From assembly GCF_029360775.1 (NCBI RefSeq), contig NZ_JARKMZ010000028.1, forward strand, positions 620,001 through 684,000: 64,000 nt of DNA. Reading direction: 5' to 3'. Of the stretch, positions 9,020 through 18,539 are shown piece by piece; within the stretch, counting starts at the first letter, position 1; the number at the start of each line of letters is the position of its first letter. The stretch comes from Daejeonella sp. H1SJ63 (GTDB lineage Bacteria > Bacteroidota > Bacteroidia > Sphingobacteriales > Sphingobacteriaceae). The notes beneath the pieces were generated by a model. That model was not told the origin of the DNA. It saw only the letters and a program-made list of their open reading frames with translations, and made no database searches. Made by a program: the position numbers and the translations under genes.

Positions 9020-12000
9020 TTAATCACATTCAGGATGTGTAAATGTGTAAGTCTCCACATTTCCCTGCGGTATGGTTAAACTCTCTGATCTGCTCATTTG
9101 CCACCAGAATTTATTTCTGGCTTTTTCCCTGCTGATCGTTTCATTCATGGTTGCAGCATCGTAAACCCTGCCATTCATAATCACAAATTTGATCTTTTCG
9201 GTATTTCTGATATCATCCAGCGGATTAGCATCCAGAATAATCATATCTGCAAGTTTGCCGTTTTCTATCGAACCGATCTCTTTATCCATTCCCAAATGTT
9301 GGGCGCCATTCAATGTGGCACTTCTGATAGCCTGAAGTGCACTCATGCCACCCTGTGCAAACATCCAGAGCTCCCAGTGAGCTCCTAAGCCCTGAAGCTG
9401 TCCGTGTGCCCCCAGATTAACTTTGGTCCCCCCATCTGAAAGTACTTTTGCAGCTCTTGAAATAGCGATATGTCCATAATCTGCAAATTCTGAAGTAGTT
9501 CTCCTTCTCGATCTTGAATCGATTATATTTCTTGGGGTATAATTCAGCAACCTTTCATTTTCCCAAACATTGGTACGATCATACCAGTAGTTCTCGCCCG
9601 ATTGAGCGCCATAAGCAACAATAAGTGTGGGAGTATAGGATGTTGTACTCTTATTCCACAGCGTATTCACGTCTTTATACAGCGGAGCAGGTGGAATGTT
9701 ATGCTCCAGACTTGTATGTCCGTCCTGAATATGGGTAATATTGTGAACAAAAGTGGAGCCTCCTTCAGGAACAACCTCCATCTGTAATTCCCGTGCTGCC
9801 TGAATAATCTGCTGCCTTTGCTCTCTTCTTGGCTGATTATACGATTTAACAGAAAAAGCACCAACCGCTTTCATTCGTCTTAAGGCAGAACGTGCATCTT
9901 CCAGACTGTTAACTACCGTTTTGAAATCGCCGTCTGCACCATAGAGTATCGTTCCGGTAGAGTACACTCTCGGACCGGTCATTACACCTGATTTTACCAT
10001 TTCCGCCTGACTGAATATCATTTCGGTATTAGCAGAAGGATCGTGCGATGCTGTTACCCCGAAGGCAAGATTGGCATAATAACTCCAGTCCTGCTGCGGT
10101 GAAACCCCATCTGAACTGGCTCTTAAATGAGCATGAACATCAACAACACCGGGCATGATGGTTTTTCCTGTTCCGTCGATGATTTTAGCATCATCAGGTA
10201 CAGAAACATTGGCTCCGACAGCTGATATCTTATTGTTCTCAATAATAACGGTACCCTTTTGAATTACTTCGTCGCCCTTCATGGTAATGATCCGTGCGTT
10301 GGTAATTGCAATTTTACCTTCCGGTTTATCAGATTTCAAACGTAGTTGAATATCTGTTCCGGTAGTATCTGCACGGTTTGCCTTGTCGGCAGTTCCAAGG
10401 AAACTAAAAGAATTTTTAATCTCTCTTGAGAAGTATTTAGGACCAAGTGTCCAGTTCAATTTCTGAGAATCTTTGCTCCAGTGAATATAAGTGCCAGCAT
10501 CTTTACTTACTTTGGTTAAAGGAAGTGATTTATTTCCTGAAGAAAGATCCAGTGCATTTCCTGTACTGGTGAAAGGAGTAATGTAAACATTGAATAATTC
10601 TGTAAATGCTATCCATTTACCATCCGGACTGGGGTTAAATGCATTGGCATAGGTTGATGTGTACAATGTTCTGGCATTGCCACCATTCAGATCCATGCTT
10701 TTATAAGCTTTTTTCGCACCTTCTGTACTTTGGAAATAAATATGCTTATCATCCGAGCTGAACAAAGGCCTGATCCCATTATTTAAAACCATATAAGATC
10801 CGGTTCCATCGGTATTCATGATGTAAATACCAGGGTTTTTACCGAATGCATAACCCAAAACATCATTTCCAACCCCCTTTCTATACACAATCTTATCTCC
10901 TTTATTGGAGTATCTTGGACTATAATAATAACCTTTTTCAGTAGTTAATTTAACTGTAAGCATGGTTTGAAGGTCGAGCTTCATAATTGAACCACGGTTT
11001 TCATCATTCCAATTTACATATAAAAGGAATTTACCATCCGGACTGAATTCAGGCTCAAACTCAAAGTCGGTTCCGGAAGTAATACGTTGGGCCTGACCAT
11101 CTGCAAGATCTTTCAGGTAGATAAAACCTGCAGCATTAAAAGCAACCTTCTTGCCATCAGGCGAAGTGGTGAGCTGACGGATCATTTTTACCTCAAAGTC
11201 CTCGGTATAAACCTTCTGGTCAAAATGAAGTGCTTCTGTAATCGTCTGATTAACGGTTACATCAAATGGGATATCTGTCACAAATTCTGTAAGAACTTCA
11301 AGGTTTTTGATTTTCCCCTGAGCATAGAAAATGATGTTCTTACTGTCAGGAGTCCATGAGAAATTAGGATATGGTCCAAAAATTGCCCATGCTTCCTGCA
11401 TATCATGTGTTAAATTGTCATAAACCGACCATTCTTCACCGGTTTGAAGATCCTGTATAAAAAGCTCAGATTTTAATCGTACCCTTTTTACAAATGCAAG
11501 GAATTTGCCATCCGGGGATATTTGCGGACGTACAGCACCGCCATCACCGCCTGCCACAGTTTCAATGGTTCCGGTTTCCCGGTTAAGACGACGAATATTA
11601 TAAATTTCACCGTTCGGATCTTTATTGTATTGGAACAAAGGACCCGGGCTGACATCTTCTGAGAAATAAACGAACTTACCATCCGGAGATATCTCAGGTT
11701 CACCAGCATCCTGCTGGTCATTTTTACGTTTTGTAAGCTGAACTCCTTCTCCTCCTCCTGCAATATGGTACATCCACATTTCTCCGGCTCCCAGCGAACG
11801 TCCGCTGGTAAAGTGCTTTCTTGCAATCAGATACTGATTGTCAGGTGTCCATACCGCATTGTTCAAAAGCCTGAAATTTTCTTTTGTAATTGCACGTTTT
11901 CCTGTACCATCTGCATTCATTACCCAGATATTATCTCCGCCATCCTTATCACTGGTATAGGAAATAAACTTTCCGTTAGGGCTATAACGTGGCTGCACCT

Positions 12001-12256
12001 CTGATGCCAGACCTCCTGCAAGTAAAGTAGCCTTACCTCCGTTTATTGGCATTTTGTAAATATCTCCCAGTAAATCGAATACTATTTCCTGACCATCCGG
12101 ACTTACATCAAGATTCATCCAGGTTCCTTCGCTGGTCTGGAATGAAACAGTTTTTGTAGGTCCTGCAGGCTTTTCAATATTCCATTTCGGGCTTTGCTGA
12201 GCCAACAGCGGTGATGCAAAAATGACACTGAGTGCCAACAATACTGATCTATTCAT
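9020..12256 (-). CDS. Secreted TolB-like propeller / amidohydrolase fusion protein
   Basis: This 1078-residue exported protein begins with a signal peptide (SVLLALSVIFASPLLAQ, cleavage after about residue 19). Residues about 40-640 hold repeated WD40-like/PD40 propeller blades, seen as recurring SPDGK and YSPNGK turns. An amidohydrolase domain follows (about 650-1040): the metal-binding VDVHAHLR strand, a candidate Lys in FSVKSYNQ, His residues in HNITHIQDGHTSLEHN, and LGAHGQ. The C-terminal GSIENGKLADMIILD motif is typical of dipeptidase/imidazolonepropionase-like hydrolases. A peptide- or cyclic-amide-cleaving role in the periplasm or outside the cell is plausible; the substrate is unknown. 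It is transcribed alone, divergent from recQ. Confidence 0.9.
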   Translation of the reverse strand: MNRSVLLALSVIFASPLLAQQSPKWNIEKPAGPTKTVSFQTSEGTWMNLDVSPDGQEIVFDLLGDIYKMPINGGKATLLAGGLASEVQPRYSPNGKFISYTSDKDGGDNIWVMNADGTGKRAITKENFRLLNNAVWTPDNQYLIARKHFTSGRSLGAGEMWMYHIAGGGEGVQLTKRKNDQQDAGEPEISPDGKFVYFSEDVSPGPLFQYNKDPNGEIYNIRRLNRETGTIETVAGGDGGAVRPQISPDGKFLAFVKRVRLKSELFIQDLQTGEEWSVYDNLTHDMQEAWAIFGPYPNFSWTPDSKNIIFYAQGKIKNLEVLTEFVTDIPFDVTVNQTITEALHFDQKVYTEDFEVKMIRQLTTSPDGKKVAFNAAGFIYLKDLADGQAQRITSGTDFEFEPEFSPDGKFLLYVNWNDENRGSIMKLDLQTMLTVKLTTEKGYYYSPRYSNKGDKIVYRKGVGNDVLGYAFGKNPGIYIMNTDGTGSYMVLNNGIRPLFSSDDKHIYFQSTEGAKKAYKSMDLNGGNARTLYTSTYANAFNPSPDGKWIAFTELFNVYITPFTSTGNALDLSSGNKSLPLTKVSKDAGTYIHWSKDSQKLNWTLGPKYFSREIKNSFSFLGTADKANRADTTGTDIQLRLKSDKPEGKIAITNARIITMKGDEVIQKGTVIIENNKISAVGANVSVPDDAKIIDGTGKTIMPGVVDVHAHLRASSDGVSPQQDWSYYANLAFGVTASHDPSANTEMIFSQAEMVKSGVMTGPRVYSTGTILYGADGDFKTVVNSLEDARSALRRMKAVGAFSVKSYNQPRREQRQQIIQAARELQMEVVPEGGSTFVHNITHIQDGHTSLEHNIPPAPLYKDVNTLWNKSTTSYTPTLIVAYGAQSGENYWYDRTNVWENERLLNYTPRNIIDSRSRRRTTSEFADYGHIAISRAAKVLSDGGTKVNLGAHGQLQGLGAHWELWMFAQGGMSALQAIRSATLNGAQHLGMDKEIGSIENGKLADMIILDANPLDDIRNTEKIKFVIMNGRVYDAATMNETISREKARNKFWWQMSRSESLTIPQGNVETYTFTHPECD

Positions 12257-12362
12257 GTAATTATATAATTGGCCTGCAATTTAGCAATTATTCATAGTTT
12301 TGATAGTGTTTGCGATTTGGCAAAACTGATGCCAATTTTAAATATAAGGCAAATTTTACTTG

Positions 12363-14255
12363 ATGACGATACATAATATCCTCTTAAAATATTGGGGTTT
12401 CTCAAACTTTCGCCCGCTTCAGGAGGATATTATTCAATCTGTATTAGATGGAAAAGATACCCTTGCACTGATGCCTACCGGTGGAGGTAAATCACTTTGC
12501 TTTCAAATTCCGGCTCTTTATAAACCCGGTATTTGTATTGTGGTTTCACCGCTTATCGCGCTGATGAAGGATCAGGTTGAAAATCTCAAAGAAAGAGGAA
12601 TTAAGGCTATGGCCATTATTTCAGGAATGGGAAAGCGGGAGGTTGACATAGCTCTCGACAATTGTATTTACGGCGATTTTAAATTTCTGTATTTGTCTCC
12701 TGAGAGATTGTTATCTGACCTGGTAAGGGAAAGGATCAGACACATGAATGTGAATCTTATCGCCATAGATGAAGCGCATTGTGTTTCCCAATGGGGTTAT
12801 GATTTCAGACCTCCATATTTACATATTCCCCAACTCAGAGAGCTTCATCCGAACATCCCTGTTCTTGCTTTAACTGCTTCTGCCACCGAAAGGGTAGCCA
12901 TAGATATTCAGGACAAACTGAATTTTAAAAAAGCTCAGGTTTTCAGGAAGTCTTTTGAGAGAAAAAATCTGAGCTATCTGGTCTACAATGAAGAAAACAA
13001 GTTTAGAAAATTGCTCTCAGTTGCAAAAAATGTAAAAGGGAGCGGGATAGTTTATGTGAGAAACAGACGTGAAACTCAGGAAGTGTCCCGACAGTTGAAT
13101 ATTCAGGGTATATCAGCTGATTTTTATCATGCCGGACTGGATACTCCTGCCCGGATGAAGAAACAATCAGCCTGGAAAAACTCTGAGGTTAAAATTATGG
13201 TGGCTACCAATGCTTTTGGGATGGGTATTGATAAGCCTGATGTCCGGTTTGTAGTGCACCTTGATCTGCCCGAAAGTCTGGAAGCTTATTATCAGGAAGC
13301 TGGCAGAGCCGGCAGAGATGAATTAAAGGCTTATGCAGTTTTACTTTATAATGAATCAGACAAACTCTTGCTTAAAAAACGACTGGAGCAACATTTCCCA
13401 TCAATTGATGAGATCAAACAGATTTATCATAATCTTGGGAACTATTATCAGCTTGCATACGGGGCAGGGGAAGGCTTAACTCTTGACTTTGATCTTGCTG
13501 AATTCTGTAGCCGCTTTAGGTATGATCCGGTAAGGACATTGCATGCACTCAAATTTCTTGAACATGATGAGTACCTTGTTTTAAGTGAAACTGTTTATCT
13601 TCCTTCAAGGGTTCAGGTGCTTTATGGCCAGGAAGATCTTTATCGTTTTCAGGTTCAGCAGCCTGCATTCGATTATTTTATAAAAATTCTCCTCCGTTCC
13701 TATGGAGGTATATTTGATCGTCCGGTTGGAATTAATGAGAATGATCTTGCTAAAAGAACAGGTATCAGCAGATCAGAAGTAATCAGCATGCTGAAAAAAT
13801 TAAAAGATATGGAACTTATCAGCTATGAAGAGCAGACCGATAAGCCTCATCTCTATTTTATTACCCAGCGATTAGATAGTAAAAATATGCATATCGACAG
13901 TAAATATCTGTTTGAACGATTTCAAATATACAAAGAGCAGATTCAGTCGGTTATAGCTTATGCAGAGGAACATAAATGCCGTAGTCAGCAAATTCTGAGG
14001 TATTTCAATGAAAGTCATGCCCCACTTTGTGGTACCTGTGATGTTTGTCTTGAAAACAAAAGAAAAGCTAAAAGAAATACTCATAATGATCAGATTATTA
14101 AGGAAATACTCAATGAGTTAAGCAAGAATCCACTTCATCTGAATCAATTGGTTGAATCGATTCACACAGGGAATAATAAAGAGAAACTGGATGCAATACG
14201 TATCTTGCTTGATGCCGGTACTGTTAAAGTTAACGGAGAGTATTATTATCTCTGA
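12363..14255 (+). CDS. recQ: RecQ-family ATP-dependent DNA helicase without HRDC domain
   Basis: This 630-residue 3'-5' DNA helicase acts in recombination and repair. Motif I (ALMPTGGGKSLCFQIP) is near residues 36-51. The Walker B box is IAIDEAHCVSQWGYDFRPPY, the RecQ aromatic-rich loop. Helicase C motifs include MVATNAFGMGIDKPDVRFV and YYQEAGRAGRD. The RQC zinc-binding cysteines appear at the end (HKCRSQQIL, LCGTCDVC). The C-terminus stops shortly after this, so no HRDC domain is present; many Bacteroidetes carry such a short RecQ beside a full-length one. The start is ATG 12363, preceded by an in-frame TTG. A small inverted repeat (TTGGC...GCCAA, 12317-12335) lies in the leader. Confidence 0.94.
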   Translation: MTIHNILLKYWGFSNFRPLQEDIIQSVLDGKDTLALMPTGGGKSLCFQIPALYKPGICIVVSPLIALMKDQVENLKERGIKAMAIISGMGKREVDIALDNCIYGDFKFLYLSPERLLSDLVRERIRHMNVNLIAIDEAHCVSQWGYDFRPPYLHIPQLRELHPNIPVLALTASATERVAIDIQDKLNFKKAQVFRKSFERKNLSYLVYNEENKFRKLLSVAKNVKGSGIVYVRNRRETQEVSRQLNIQGISADFYHAGLDTPARMKKQSAWKNSEVKIMVATNAFGMGIDKPDVRFVVHLDLPESLEAYYQEAGRAGRDELKAYAVLLYNESDKLLLKKRLEQHFPSIDEIKQIYHNLGNYYQLAYGAGEGLTLDFDLAEFCSRFRYDPVRTLHALKFLEHDEYLVLSETVYLPSRVQVLYGQEDLYRFQVQQPAFDYFIKILLRSYGGIFDRPVGINENDLAKRTGISRSEVISMLKKLKDMELISYEEQTDKPHLYFITQRLDSKNMHIDSKYLFERFQIYKEQIQSVIAYAEEHKCRSQQILRYFNESHAPLCGTCDVCLENKRKAKRNTHNDQIIKEILNELSKNPLHLNQLVESIHTGNNKEKLDAIRILLDAGTVKVNGEYYYL

Positions 14256-14395
14256 TTTCGCTGTTCAACATACTTTAAATCTGACATACCTGAATATTGT
14301 ATACGGGCCTGAGTTAAGATTTATTTTAAAACATTAATTTCAATTCTTAATTTGGAAAATCTGAAGTAAATTCAGCTTCCTGCCAATCTGTATAA

Positions 14396-15706
14396 ATGCA
14401 AAATAATAAAGCAACTATCAAAGCATGGGCCATGTTCGACTGGTCCAATTCTGCCTATAACCTGGTCATAACTTCTACTATTTTCCCGGCTTATTATACA
14501 ATTATTACCACTACACAGGAGCATGGTGATAAGGTTAGCTTTTTCGGAAGGATTTTTACCAATACAGCACTTTCAAATTATGCACTTTCGGTAGCCTATC
14601 TGGTCATGGCATTGCTATTGCCTGTGCTTTCTTCGATCGCTGATTTCAGAGGGAATAAAAAGATCTTTATGAAGGTTTTCACCTATTTGGGAAGTATTTC
14701 CTGTGCCGGGTTATTCTTTTTTAAGCTGGAAACTCTTGAGTTCGGAATCATTTGTTTTGTACTTGCTGCCATTGGATATATCGGCGGAGTAATGTTTAAT
14801 AATTCCTATCTTCCTGAAATCGCTACACCCGATCAGCAGGACAGAGTCAGTGCCAAAGGATTTGCATACGGATATATTGGCAGTGTTCTTCTACAGATCA
14901 TCTGTTTTATTTTTGTGCTTAAGCCTGAATTTTTCGGGATAACTGATGCTTCATTCCCTGCACGGCTTTCTTTTTTACTGGTTGGAATCTGGTGGATTTC
15001 ATTCGCACAGATCCCGTTCAGTAAATTACCTTCAGGAAGTCCGAATTACAATAAGCTGAACAAAGCCGTGGTCAAAAATGGTTTTCAGGAACTGGTTAAG
15101 GTATGGCATCAGCTTAAAGAAATGGCATTGCTGAAACGCTTTCTTCTGGCCTTCTTTTTTTACTCTATGGGTGTTCAAACCATTATGCTTGTGGCAGCCG
15201 GATTTGGTGAAAAGGTATTGAAGCTGGGGACATCTAAGTTGATTGCCATTATTTTAATTATTCAGCTTGTAGCCATACTTGGCGCATTAATTATGTCTTT
15301 TTTTGCCAAGAAATACGGCAATATCCAGGTGATCATAGCCGTCCTCATGGTATGGATCGGAGTTTGTATAGCGGCTTATTTTATTCAGAATGAGTTTCAA
15401 TTTTATGCAATTGCAGCCGTAGTAGGGTTGATTATGGGAGGTATACAATCTATTTCAAGATCTACCTATTCTAAATTTTTGCCCGAAAACACCCCTGATA
15501 CTGCCTCTTTCTTTAGTTTTTATGATGTAACTGAAAAGATCGCAATCGTAATCGGCTTATTTAGTTTCGCTTATATTGAGGAGTTTACAGGCAGTATGCG
15601 AAATTCGGCAATCAGTCTGGCCGGGTTTTTTATGATTGGGCTTCTGGTTTTAATTTCTATGCTTATGAATAAGACAGAAAGTTCAGCTTATGTGCGTTCA
15701 GAGTAG
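14396..15706 (+). CDS. UMF1-family MFS transporter
   Basis: This 436-residue inner-membrane protein has about 12 hydrophobic segments. The N-terminus KAWAMFDWSNSAYNLVITSTIFPAY is typical of the UMF1 (Atg22-like) branch of the major facilitator superfamily, and the segment GGIQSISRSTYSKFLPE in the second half fits the same group. Substrates of bacterial members are not known; eukaryotic Atg22 exports amino acids from vacuoles. It starts at ATG 14396, 140 nt after recQ, with no clear promoter element. The LutA-like gene follows 47 nt later. Confidence 0.9.
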   Translation: MQNNKATIKAWAMFDWSNSAYNLVITSTIFPAYYTIITTTQEHGDKVSFFGRIFTNTALSNYALSVAYLVMALLLPVLSSIADFRGNKKIFMKVFTYLGSISCAGLFFFKLETLEFGIICFVLAAIGYIGGVMFNNSYLPEIATPDQQDRVSAKGFAYGYIGSVLLQIICFIFVLKPEFFGITDASFPARLSFLLVGIWWISFAQIPFSKLPSGSPNYNKLNKAVVKNGFQELVKVWHQLKEMALLKRFLLAFFFYSMGVQTIMLVAAGFGEKVLKLGTSKLIAIILIIQLVAILGALIMSFFAKKYGNIQVIIAVLMVWIGVCIAAYFIQNEFQFYAIAAVVGLIMGGIQSISRSTYSKFLPENTPDTASFFSFYDVTEKIAIVIGLFSFAYIEEFTGSMRNSAISLAGFFMIGLLVLISMLMNKTESSAYVRSE

Positions 15707-15753
15707 TTTTTTTTTCTGAATTTAGCAAGCAAATGTAATCCGCACTAAATTGT

Positions 15754-16482
15754 ATGAATGTAGAATTATTTATCCCCTGCTTTATAGATCAGTTATACCC
15801 TCAGACAGCTTTCAATACCGTTAAGATTCTTGAAAGGGCAGGTTGCAGCGTGAAGTATAATTCTGAACAGACTTGCTGTGGTCAGCCGGCATACAATGCC
15901 GGATTTTGGGAAGAAGCTAAAGTTGTGGGAGGCAAATTTCTAAATGATTTTTCTGAGAGTTCTTATATCGTTTCTCCTTCAGCTTCCTGTACCGGAATGG
16001 TAAAAAATTCTTATAATGATCTTTTTACCAATACGGCTGTACATAATAAATGCAGAAACATTCAGAACAATATTTATGAATTGAGTGATTTTCTGATCAA
16101 TATCTTGAAAAAAGACTATTTCGGCGCTGAACTCGAGGGGAGAGCGGTTTATCATGATTCTTGCTCCGGACTCCGGGAATGCAATATTAAAGAAGAGCCA
16201 CGACAATTATTAAGTAAAGTACACGGCCTGGATCTGGTGGAAATGAAAGATACCGATGTATGCTGCGGTTTTGGTGGAACCTTTGCCGTTAAATTTGATT
16301 CAATTTCCAGTGCCATGGCCGAACAGAAGATCAACAATGCGCTTGAAATGGGAGCAGATTATATTATTTCTACTGATGCATCCTGTCTGATCAATCTTCA
16401 GGCATACATTGATCAGCATAAGCTGAACATTAAAACCATGCACATTGCTGATGTACTTGCCAGTAACTGGGGTAACGTATAA
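15754..16482 (+). CDS. LutA/YkgE-type cysteine-rich (Fe-S)-binding protein
   Basis: This 242-residue protein consists of two cysteine-rich CCG domains, as in LutA, YkgE and the C-terminus of glycolate oxidase GlcF. The motifs are QTCCGQPAYNAGF in the first half and DVCCGFGGTFAVKF in the second, with further Cys at FIPCFIDQ and DSCSGLRECN. In Bacillus LutABC it forms part of an L-lactate-oxidising Fe-S complex. Here no lutB or lutC lies beside it, so the redox partner must be elsewhere or different. It converges on the nitrosative-stress operon with only 18 nt between the stops and no evident hairpin. Confidence 0.92.
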   Translation: MNVELFIPCFIDQLYPQTAFNTVKILERAGCSVKYNSEQTCCGQPAYNAGFWEEAKVVGGKFLNDFSESSYIVSPSASCTGMVKNSYNDLFTNTAVHNKCRNIQNNIYELSDFLINILKKDYFGAELEGRAVYHDSCSGLRECNIKEEPRQLLSKVHGLDLVEMKDTDVCCGFGGTFAVKFDSISSAMAEQKINNALEMGADYIISTDASCLINLQAYIDQHKLNIKTMHIADVLASNWGNV

Positions 16483-16500
16483 ATGTTTTAATTCAGGGTT

Positions 16501-16932
16501 TTATCCAATTAAAAAAGCAATTCCGTTGCTAACCGGATCGCACAGGTCTTTCACTTTTTTTTCTCTGAATAATTGCTCTATCAGATCCCGGGCTACTTTA
16601 TACTCATCATGAATAGGGCAGGGATGTGCTGCAGAACATTTGCTTAAACCAAGACCACATCCCCTGAAAATTTGATCACCCTCAATTGATTCGATAATAT
16701 CGCTTACCGGATGATCCATTTGTGACTTTGTAATAAAAAATCCTCCTGATGGACCTTTACTGCTGTTGATCTGACCTTTTCTTACTAAAGATTGAAGGAT
16801 TTTACCTACAGTATGCTCACTGGCCTGAATATTAGAAGCAATTTCCTTCATACCTGCTTTATCCCGACTTTCGCCTTTAGATGCAAGGTAGATGACAGCC
16901 TTTATTGCAGTTTTACAAGTATAACTAAGCAT
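16501..16932 (-). CDS. Rrf2-family Fe-S transcriptional regulator (NsrR-like)
   Basis: This 143-residue winged-helix regulator starts MLSYTCKTAIKAVIYLASKG, the Rrf2 N-terminus. The ATG at 16930-16932 is preferred over a longer non-ATG frame because it fits the family start. The cluster-binding cysteines are in FRGCGLGLSKCSAAHPCPIH near residues 88-105 (spacing C-x6-C-x5-C), so it probably senses NO or iron-sulfur status through a cluster, as NsrR and IscR do. It is the last gene of a five-gene minus-strand operon, 2 nt after the DUF59 gene. An autoregulatory repressor of the operon is likely; the candidate operator is at 20398-20413. Confidence 0.92.
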   Translation of the reverse strand: MLSYTCKTAIKAVIYLASKGESRDKAGMKEIASNIQASEHTVGKILQSLVRKGQINSSKGPSGGFFITKSQMDHPVSDIIESIEGDQIFRGCGLGLSKCSAAHPCPIHDEYKVARDLIEQLFREKKVKDLCDPVSNGIAFLIG

Positions 16933-16934
16933 AT

Positions 16935-17258
16935 TTATCTGTTTAAAAATTCCTGTCCTTCTTCTGAAATCCGATCGGATGTCCATGCCGGGTCAAAGAC
17001 AAGATTCAGGCTTACTTTATAATCTTTAAAAGCATGACTAACTGATTGTAGTACTCCTTCGGTAATACTCTCACCCATCGGACAGAATTGTGTTGTCAGA
17101 GTCATGGTTACAATAATAGTTTTATCAGATTCATTAAAATCAATCCGGTAGATCAGACCAAGATCTACCACATTTAGTCCGATTTCAGGATCATAAACAT
17201 GATAAAGTCCGGCAAGTGCCGCAGTACAATAAAGGTCATTATTACTTAAAACTTCCAT
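16935..17258 (-). CDS. DUF59/MIP18-family metal-sulfur cluster assembly factor
   Basis: This 107-residue protein belongs to the DUF59 (MIP18/PaaD/SufT-like) family associated with Fe-S cluster assembly or delivery. Recognisable segments are VYDPEIGLNVVDLGLIYRID and TMTLTTQFCPMGESITEGV with the conserved Cys, and the C-terminal LVFDPAWTSDRISEEG. It overlaps the upstream membrane-protein gene by one base (TAATG) and is followed after 2 nt by the Rrf2 gene. In this setting it probably helps rebuild Fe-S proteins damaged by nitric oxide. Confidence 0.92.
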   Translation of the reverse strand: MEVLSNNDLYCTAALAGLYHVYDPEIGLNVVDLGLIYRIDFNESDKTIIVTMTLTTQFCPMGESITEGVLQSVSHAFKDYKVSLNLVFDPAWTSDRISEEGQEFLNR

Positions 17259-18538
17259 TATTTTCCGGTTTTATGTAATACGACTTTGATAACATTCCAA
17301 ACATAAACAATTGCCGACATAAGCAAAGATACTGCTCCGCTTTTCAGAAGTATATCATTTAATGAAGTGATGCCGGCAATAAAGATAAAAAAGCCTGTCA
17401 GGTAAAGAATTGCCATGATGTTAAACAATTTTTCACTGAAAAGGTCCTTTGGTGCAGGCGTTTTTATGTCTGCATTTGTTCTGTATTTCTTGTTCCATAT
17501 AATAAATGGCAGGGTTTTGAATGTCATCCCAAGAATTATTGCTGTAATCCATCCAAAAAAAATACTGAATCCATAAAGCAAAACAATGTTTGATCCGGAT
17601 TTTTCAGTGATGAAAACTATAACAATCAGCAAACTGATCAATGGTAAAAATAACATCCCCACTGAAAGGAGTGATATTTTCATTTGCTCATCAACATGTT
17701 TTCGAATGCGCTCTTTATAGGCCTGATAGCAATATCCTGCAAATAAAAGCAGGGCTGCAAGAATCAATAAAAAGGGACCATAGTAATATTCTTCACTGGT
17801 CTGCAATGTCTTTAAAACTATGAAGCTTAATAAACCTGTATTAACCAGTCCGAATATCCACCACAGTATTCCGGGATTCGAATATTTAGAGATCAGAAAC
17901 ATTGGGATCAGTCTGGTAGAAACTCCCAGTACCATTAATAAAAACCATCCTGCTAATCCGATATGTGCATGAAGCGACAAATATTCAATTGAGTTTTGAG
18001 GCAACCATGATCGACTGAAGTTAAATACCAGCATTAGTCCAAAAAATGTGGTAATAAATAACCACAATGATGCTGCTGCCATAAATAGGGCATGAACATT
18101 ATACTTTTTACTACCCTCTATACTGGCAATGACATTCAGAAAAAAGCATATTACTGAGGCATTGATCAGTATGGCGCCGGCCTGCATTAATAAGCCTGTA
18201 TTAAATAAGTAAAATGATATAACCAGCAGGGGAATGCCTGTTGCTGCAAAAATGAATGATAAAATTGCTAATGGGTAACTGTCGAGTTTACCTTCTATGA
18301 GTACAGGAAGCAGCTGATGACTTGCCCCCAGTATGATCATTGTGCCCCATCCCAAAGCCATCAGATGAGTAATAGCCAGAGTTTTTGGATGAAAATAATG
18401 CTCCTGTATGATTCCTGTATTCAGTAAGAGGAGAATACAGGAAATTAAAAATGAAAAAGCAGCGAAAATATAAAACGGAAGTACCGCTTTATACGAAGTG
18501 GTCTGTTGTAATTCTGAATCTGTACCGGATAAAAGCAT
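17258..18538 (-). CDS. 12-TM heme-copper-like (NnrS/cytochrome oxidase subunit I-like) membrane protein
   Basis: This 426-residue inner-membrane protein has 12 hydrophobic segments. Histidines fall in membrane segments where NnrS and heme-copper subunit-I-like proteins place heme ligands: ITHLMALGWG (helix 2), GASHQLLPV (end of helix 2) and LHAHIGLAGWFLLMVLG (helix 6). NnrS-type proteins are linked to protection from nitric oxide. The full CuB histidine set of a real oxidase or NO reductase is not evident, so a sensor or protective role is more likely than respiration. It starts 1 nt after the DUF2249 gene and overlaps the DUF59 gene, so it is firmly in the operon. Confidence 0.8.
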   Translation of the reverse strand: MLLSGTDSELQQTTSYKAVLPFYIFAAFSFLISCILLLLNTGIIQEHYFHPKTLAITHLMALGWGTMIILGASHQLLPVLIEGKLDSYPLAILSFIFAATGIPLLVISFYLFNTGLLMQAGAILINASVICFFLNVIASIEGSKKYNVHALFMAAASLWLFITTFFGLMLVFNFSRSWLPQNSIEYLSLHAHIGLAGWFLLMVLGVSTRLIPMFLISKYSNPGILWWIFGLVNTGLLSFIVLKTLQTSEEYYYGPFLLILAALLLFAGYCYQAYKERIRKHVDEQMKISLLSVGMLFLPLISLLIVIVFITEKSGSNIVLLYGFSIFFGWITAIILGMTFKTLPFIIWNKKYRTNADIKTPAPKDLFSEKLFNIMAILYLTGFFIFIAGITSLNDILLKSGAVSLLMSAIVYVWNVIKVVLHKTGK

Positions 18539-18539
18539 A

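Noticed and set aside
12317-12335. TTGGC...GCCAA inverted repeat upstream of recQ as an SOS-type operator
   Set aside because: Arms of only 5 bp with a 9-nt gap; no basis for assigning a regulator.
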